64,000 bases of DNA from contig JAUYQR010000016.1 in the NCBI GenBank assembly GCA_030697175.1, positions 1-64,000 of the forward strand, written 5' to 3'. This DNA is from Paracoccaceae bacterium (lineage in GTDB: Bacteria > Pseudomonadota > Alphaproteobacteria > Rhodobacterales > Rhodobacteraceae). The notes under the pieces were generated by a model. The model had not been told where the DNA came from and made no database searches. It saw only the letters and a program-made list of their open reading frames with translations. A program made the translations under genes and the position numbers. This document shows positions 60,743 to 64,000 of the stretch, in pieces (positions within the stretch are counted from its first letter, which is position 1; every line of letters begins with the position of its first letter).

Positions 60743-61012
60743 ATGCCGAAAACCGAAACCGAATTGATGCTGAAGGGCTATGGGCTGACAACCGCGGAGC
60801 TTTACTACCGGATGCCGGATTATCGCAGCGTTATCAACAGCTTCATCTGGCAGGAGTATGATCTTGCGCCGGATTATCCGCAACTTTTCAAGTTCATCGA
60901 GTTCTGGCAGGGCAACGTCGAGGGGCCACTGCATTCGGTGCGGTTCACGCACCGCAAGCTGATTGCACCGGGGCAGTGGCGGAATGTCGTGGGCGAACTG
61001 CGCCTGCATTGA
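60743..61012 (+). CDS. usg: Usg family protein
   Basis: 89 residues. ELMLKGYGLTTAELYYRMPD and FIWQEYDLAPDYPQLFKFIEFWQ are the blocks of the alphaproteobacterial Usg family, first noted near trp genes. The function is unknown. It diverges from gyrA. Confidence 0.9.
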   Translation: MPKTETELMLKGYGLTTAELYYRMPDYRSVINSFIWQEYDLAPDYPQLFKFIEFWQGNVEGPLHSVRFTHRKLIAPGQWRNVVGELRLH

Positions 61013-61103
61013 TAGGGGACGAAAAGCGGAACAAATTGCGGCGTGGAGCGTTGGGAGGACAGGCAGGCAGTGAACCCTGTCGGATCAACTCAGGAGAATT
61101 ACC

Positions 61104-61331
61104 ATGGCCAACCAAGGTAATGACACGTCGAAACGCGGCTTTGCCTCGATGGATGACCAAAAGCAGCGAGAAATTGCCAGCAAGGGCGGCAAGGCTTCGG
61201 GCGGCAACTTCAAGAACGACCCGGAACGGGCAGCGGAAGCTGGCCGCAAGGGCGGCGAAGCGTCGGGTGGCAACTTTGCCAACGACCGAGAACGCGCCTC
61301 GGAAGCGGGCAAGAAGGGTGGTCGTTCGTGA
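61104..61331 (+). CDS. KGG-repeat stress-induced protein
   Basis: 75 residues from the ATG at 61104 (CAGGAG upstream). KGG is repeated three times (ASKGGKASGGNF, GRKGGEASGGNF, GKKGGRS), the Con-10/YciG-type general stress motif. These small, disordered proteins appear in stationary phase and osmotic or heat stress. A terminator follows at 61375. Upstream, GCCTGTCC.. AGGACAGGCAGG near 61050 may form a hairpin in the leader. Confidence 0.87.
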   Translation: MANQGNDTSKRGFASMDDQKQREIASKGGKASGGNFKNDPERAAEAGRKGGEASGGNFANDRERASEAGKKGGRS

Positions 61332-61374
61332 CCGTCCGGTGCTGACGAGTTGACAGGCTGGAGTAACGAGTAAG

Positions 61375-61396
61375 AGGGGGCTGCGGCCCCCTTTTT
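61375..61396. terminator. Terminator after the KGG protein
   Basis: AGGGGGC (61375-61381), loop TGCG, GCCCCCT, then TTTT. A 6-bp GC stem with an A-T closing pair. It separates the convergent KGG and ornithine cyclodeaminase genes. Confidence 0.85.
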
Positions 61397-62425
61397 CTAG
61401 GCCGCGCGCAGCAGCATGCCGAAAAGATCGCGCGGATCGTCGGGATCGGCGATCATGTCAAGCTGCTGGGCGAGGCCGGTGGCTGCCAGTTGCGCGCGGA
61501 TGTAGCGAAGGGCCGCAAAATCCTCGATCGCGAAGCCGACGCTGTCGAAGAGGGTGACTTCGGACGCGCTGGTGCGGCCAGGGGCGGTGCCAGCGATGAC
61601 CTGCCAAAGCTCGGTCACGGGGTGGTCGGGGGCAAGCTGCTGGATCTCGCCCTCGATGCGGGTCTGGGGCGGGTATTCGACGAAGATGGTAGAGCGCAGG
61701 AGGATGTCACGGTGCAATTCGGTCTTGCCGGGGCAGTCGCCGCCGACGCCGTTGATGTGGACGCCGGAGCCGACCATGTTGTCGGTGAGGATGGTGGCGA
61801 GCTGTTTGTCGGCGGTGACCGTGGTGATGATCTGGGCGCCGAGTATGGCACCTTCGGCGGTGGTGCAGGGGGTGACGGTCAGGCCGCGGCCCGTGAGGTT
61901 GCGGGCGCATTTTGCGGTGGCGGCGGGGTCGATGTCGTAAAGCCGGATGTGGGTGATGCCACAGATCGCCTTGAAGGCGAGGGCCTGGAATTCGGCCTGC
62001 GCGCCGTTGCCGATGATGGCCATCGTGGTGGCATTGGCGGGGGCGAGGTGGCGGGCTGCCATTGCCGAGGTGGCGGCGGTGCGCAGGGCGGTGAGGATGG
62101 TCATCTCGCTGAGGAGCAGCGGGTATCCGGTGGCGACATCGGCCAAAAGGCCAAAGGCGGTAACGGTTTGCAGGCCACGGCTCATGTTCGAGGGGTGGCC
62201 GTTGACGTATTTGAAGCCGTAGGTTTCACCATCCGAGGTGGGCATCAGTTCGATCACGCCGACGTCGGAGTGGCTGGCGATGCGGGGGGTCTTGTCGAAC
62301 TCGGGCCAGCGGAGGAAATCGGCCTCTATCTCTAGCGCGAGGTCGGTGAGGACGCGTTCGATGCCGATCTTGTGGACCAGTTTCATCATGTGATCGACGG
62401 AGACGAAGGGGACGAGGTTCAGCAT
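61397..62425 (-). CDS. ocd: Ornithine cyclodeaminase
   Basis: 342 residues of the ornithine cyclodeaminase/mu-crystallin family. The Rossmann motif AIIGNGAQAEFQALAF and the substrate region VTADKQLATILTDNMVGSGVHINGVGGDCPGKTEL are typical. It converts L-ornithine to L-proline with release of ammonia using bound NAD+. It is encoded 13 bp downstream of arginase on the same strand, giving a two-step arginine-to-proline route. Confidence 0.93.
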   Translation of the reverse strand: MLNLVPFVSVDHMMKLVHKIGIERVLTDLALEIEADFLRWPEFDKTPRIASHSDVGVIELMPTSDGETYGFKYVNGHPSNMSRGLQTVTAFGLLADVATGYPLLLSEMTILTALRTAATSAMAARHLAPANATTMAIIGNGAQAEFQALAFKAICGITHIRLYDIDPAATAKCARNLTGRGLTVTPCTTAEGAILGAQIITTVTADKQLATILTDNMVGSGVHINGVGGDCPGKTELHRDILLRSTIFVEYPPQTRIEGEIQQLAPDHPVTELWQVIAGTAPGRTSASEVTLFDSVGFAIEDFAALRYIRAQLAATGLAQQLDMIADPDDPRDLFGMLLRAA

Positions 62426-62438
62426 TTCTTGCTCCGGC

Positions 62439-63362
62439 CTATTTGGATCGTGTCGGGCGGTCGAAGACCTTTTTGCCCATCAGCGACCCGACGAGGTCGA
62501 CCATCAGGCGGGCGGTCATGCCGTGGTCGTCGAGGAACGGGTTGAGTTCCACGAGGTCGAGCGAGGTGACGAGTTCGCTTTCGTGGAGCAGTTCCATCAC
62601 CAGATGCGCCTCGCGGAAGGTGGTGCCGCCGGGGACGGTGGTGCCGACGGCGGGCGCGATCAGGGGGTCGAGGAAATCGACGTCGAGCGAGACGTGCAGC
62701 ATGCCGCCATCGGCGCGGACGCGGTCGAGAAATTCACGCAACGGGGCGATGATGCCGCGTTCGTCAAGCGTGCGCATGTCGTTGATGGCGATGTCGTGCT
62801 GGAGGAGGGCAGCATGTTCGGCCGGGTCGACCGAGCGGATGCCGAACAGGCAGATGTGGTCGGGAGGGACCGGGGCGGGGAAGGGCGGGAAGGCGTCAAA
62901 GCCGTCGCGCCCGGCGATGTAGGCCAGCGGCGTGCCGTGCAGGTTGCCGGAGGTGGTGGTGATGGGGGTGTGGAAATCGGAATGCGCGTCGAGCCAGATC
63001 AGGTAGAGCGGGCGGCCGTGGCGATCGGCGTAGGCGGCGGCGCCTGCGACGGAGCCGAGGGCCAGCGAATGGTCGCCACCCAGAATGATCGGGAAACCGT
63101 CTTCGGAAAGCGCGTCGTCAACCTTGTCGGCCAAGGCATCGGTCCAGTAGAGCGTTTCGGCGAGGGAATGGACGGCGGGGTTGGGGTGCGCCACGGGGTC
63201 AACCTCGGGGATCGGAAGATCGCCCCAGTCCTGCACCAGATGGCCAAGGTCGCGGATCGCCTGTGTCAGCCCCGCCACCCGAAAGGCGGCCGGGCCCATC
63301 AGGCAACCGGGGCGGCGTTGGCCGCTGTCGACAGGGGCGCCGATGAGGATGGTCTTGGTCAT
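62439..63362 (-). CDS. rocF: Arginase
   Basis: 307 residues from the ATG at 63362. The binuclear manganese motifs are GGDHSLALG, DAHSDFH and SLDVDFLDP, in the family order. It hydrolyses arginine to ornithine and urea in the cytoplasm. With ocd downstream it forms an arginine-catabolic operon. An Lrp/AsnC regulator diverges 111 bp away and probably controls it in response to arginine. Confidence 0.94.
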   Translation of the reverse strand: MTKTILIGAPVDSGQRRPGCLMGPAAFRVAGLTQAIRDLGHLVQDWGDLPIPEVDPVAHPNPAVHSLAETLYWTDALADKVDDALSEDGFPIILGGDHSLALGSVAGAAAYADRHGRPLYLIWLDAHSDFHTPITTTSGNLHGTPLAYIAGRDGFDAFPPFPAPVPPDHICLFGIRSVDPAEHAALLQHDIAINDMRTLDERGIIAPLREFLDRVRADGGMLHVSLDVDFLDPLIAPAVGTTVPGGTTFREAHLVMELLHESELVTSLDLVELNPFLDDHGMTARLMVDLVGSLMGKKVFDRPTRSK

Positions 63363-63473
63363 GGGGCGGGCTCCTTGGATCGGGGGCGAGGATGGTTCCG
63401 GGTTGCGGCAAATCATAGCGATGTTATTGTCGGATCGGATAGCGCGTTGTGCAAAACGGCGGGGAACTTGCGC

Positions 63474-63908
63474 ATGATGGACGATACAGACCTGCGGCTG
63501 ATCGCCGAACTTCGCCGCGACGGGAGGGCTGCGCTGTCGGAACTGGCGGAACGGTTGGGCTTGAGCCGTGCCACGGTGCGGGCGCGGATGGAGCGGCTGG
63601 CGGAGCGGGGCGAGATTGCCGGGTTCACCGTTGTAACGCGCGCCGATGTGAGTGCCGCGCCGGTGCGCGGGCTGATCCTGATCGGGATCGAGGGGCGGGG
63701 CGCGGAGCGGATCATGGCGCGATTGCAGGGGATGCCCGCGGTGCAGGCGGTGCATTCGACGAACGGGCGCTGGGATCTGATCGCGGAACTGGGCACGCAG
63801 ACGTTGCAGGAACTGGACGAGACGATCATGCGAATTCGTAACCTTGAGGGCGTGACGACGTCGGAGACGAACCTTTTGTTGAGCACGCGCAAGGCAGGGC
63901 GGCGCTGA
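63474..63908 (+). CDS. Lrp/AsnC-family regulator of arginine catabolism
   Basis: 144 residues. Helix-turn-helix (LRLIAELRRDGRAALSELAERLGLSRATVRARMERL in outline) plus C-terminal RAM domain (GRWDLIAELGTQTLQELDETIMRIR). It diverges from arginase and ornithine cyclodeaminase. In other bacteria AsnC relatives activate such operons in response to ornithine or arginine; this is inferred here from position. Confidence 0.88.
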   Translation: MMDDTDLRLIAELRRDGRAALSELAERLGLSRATVRARMERLAERGEIAGFTVVTRADVSAAPVRGLILIGIEGRGAERIMARLQGMPAVQAVHSTNGRWDLIAELGTQTLQELDETIMRIRNLEGVTTSETNLLLSTRKAGRR

Positions 63909-63924
63909 CGGCCCCCCGCCCCCA

Positions 63925-63949
63925 TCCCCTCCCCACGAGGGGGAGGGGA
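63925..63949. repeat. CCCCTCCCC..GGGGAGGGG hairpin
   Basis: TCCCCTCCCC (63925-63934), loop ACGAG, GGGGAGGGGA (63940-63949): a perfect 10-bp stem 16 bp after the regulator stop. No T run follows, so it is a dispersed palindromic element or weak terminator. Confidence 0.6.
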
Positions 63950-64000
63950 GCCGCGAAACGCCTGGGCGGCAGGGATGCGGCTTATGGTTCGCTGACATCT

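Noticed and set aside
63909-64000. Beginning of a further gene at the right edge
   Set aside because: Only a palindrome and about 50 bp of unremarkable sequence; no supported start codon.

Overview
The window is high-GC, gene-dense DNA from an alphaproteobacterium, almost certainly Rhodobacteraceae (Rhodobacter/Tabrizicola/Gemmobacter-like). Evidence: sciP next to ctrA, the alphaproteobacterial uppS-cdsA-dxr-rseP-bamA-skp-fabZ-lpxA-lpxI-lpxB envelope cluster, DUF2849/DUF934 in the sulfite-reduction operon, a Rhodobacter-type ferredoxin-NADP reductase and a GTTC-N7-GTTC LexA box. It looks chromosomal. I see no IS element, prophage, CRISPR array, rRNA or tRNA, and no gene-free stretch over 300 bp.

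Layout. 1-517: glycosyltransferase running off the left edge into a perfect 15-bp tandem repeat. 622-2875: glutaryl-CoA dehydrogenase with a divergent LysR regulator. 2872-10646: molybdenum-hydroxylase maturation cassette (MoxR/CoxD, MBL hydrolase, CoxE VWA protein, an unusual OmpA protein, XdhC, molybdopterin-binding protein) without the enzyme subunits. 10681-11220: infC with a non-canonical AUA start. 12092-16890: assimilatory sulfur operon (SUMT, DUF2849, sulfite reductase, APS reductase, DUF934) followed by fpr, with an Lrp/AsnC regulator diverging across a perfect inverted repeat. 17539-25225: P450/EamA pair, tpiA, two SUF accessory genes, ssb, lytic transglycosylase, kup. 25422-32674: peptide-type ABC transporter operon and its AraC-type neighbour. 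32841-45896: miaA, then pyrH-frr and the long isoprenoid/outer-membrane/lipid A cluster. 45930-49379: two small proteins, mnmA, and the cell-cycle pair sciP-ctrA. 49435-53973: ligA-recG and, behind a LexA box, a 40-residue membrane protein with a structured 3' UTR and terminator. 53973-61331: NifU-like protein, hisI, gluQRS-trmFO, DoxX, gyrA, usg and a KGG stress protein. 61397-63908: ornithine cyclodeaminase and arginase with a divergent Lrp regulator.

The most promising undescribed item is the SOS-box-controlled mini-protein after recG (53725-53847), a candidate damage-induced membrane effector in the style of Caulobacter SidA. Also worth attention are the AUA-initiated infC, three copies of a GTCCCAC-S-GTGGGAC palindrome at gene 3' ends, five copies of a TCTTCTG...AATATCC...GGGGG intergenic element, paired 13-bp repeats around the AraC gene, and the in-frame GAGLS repeat at the window edge.
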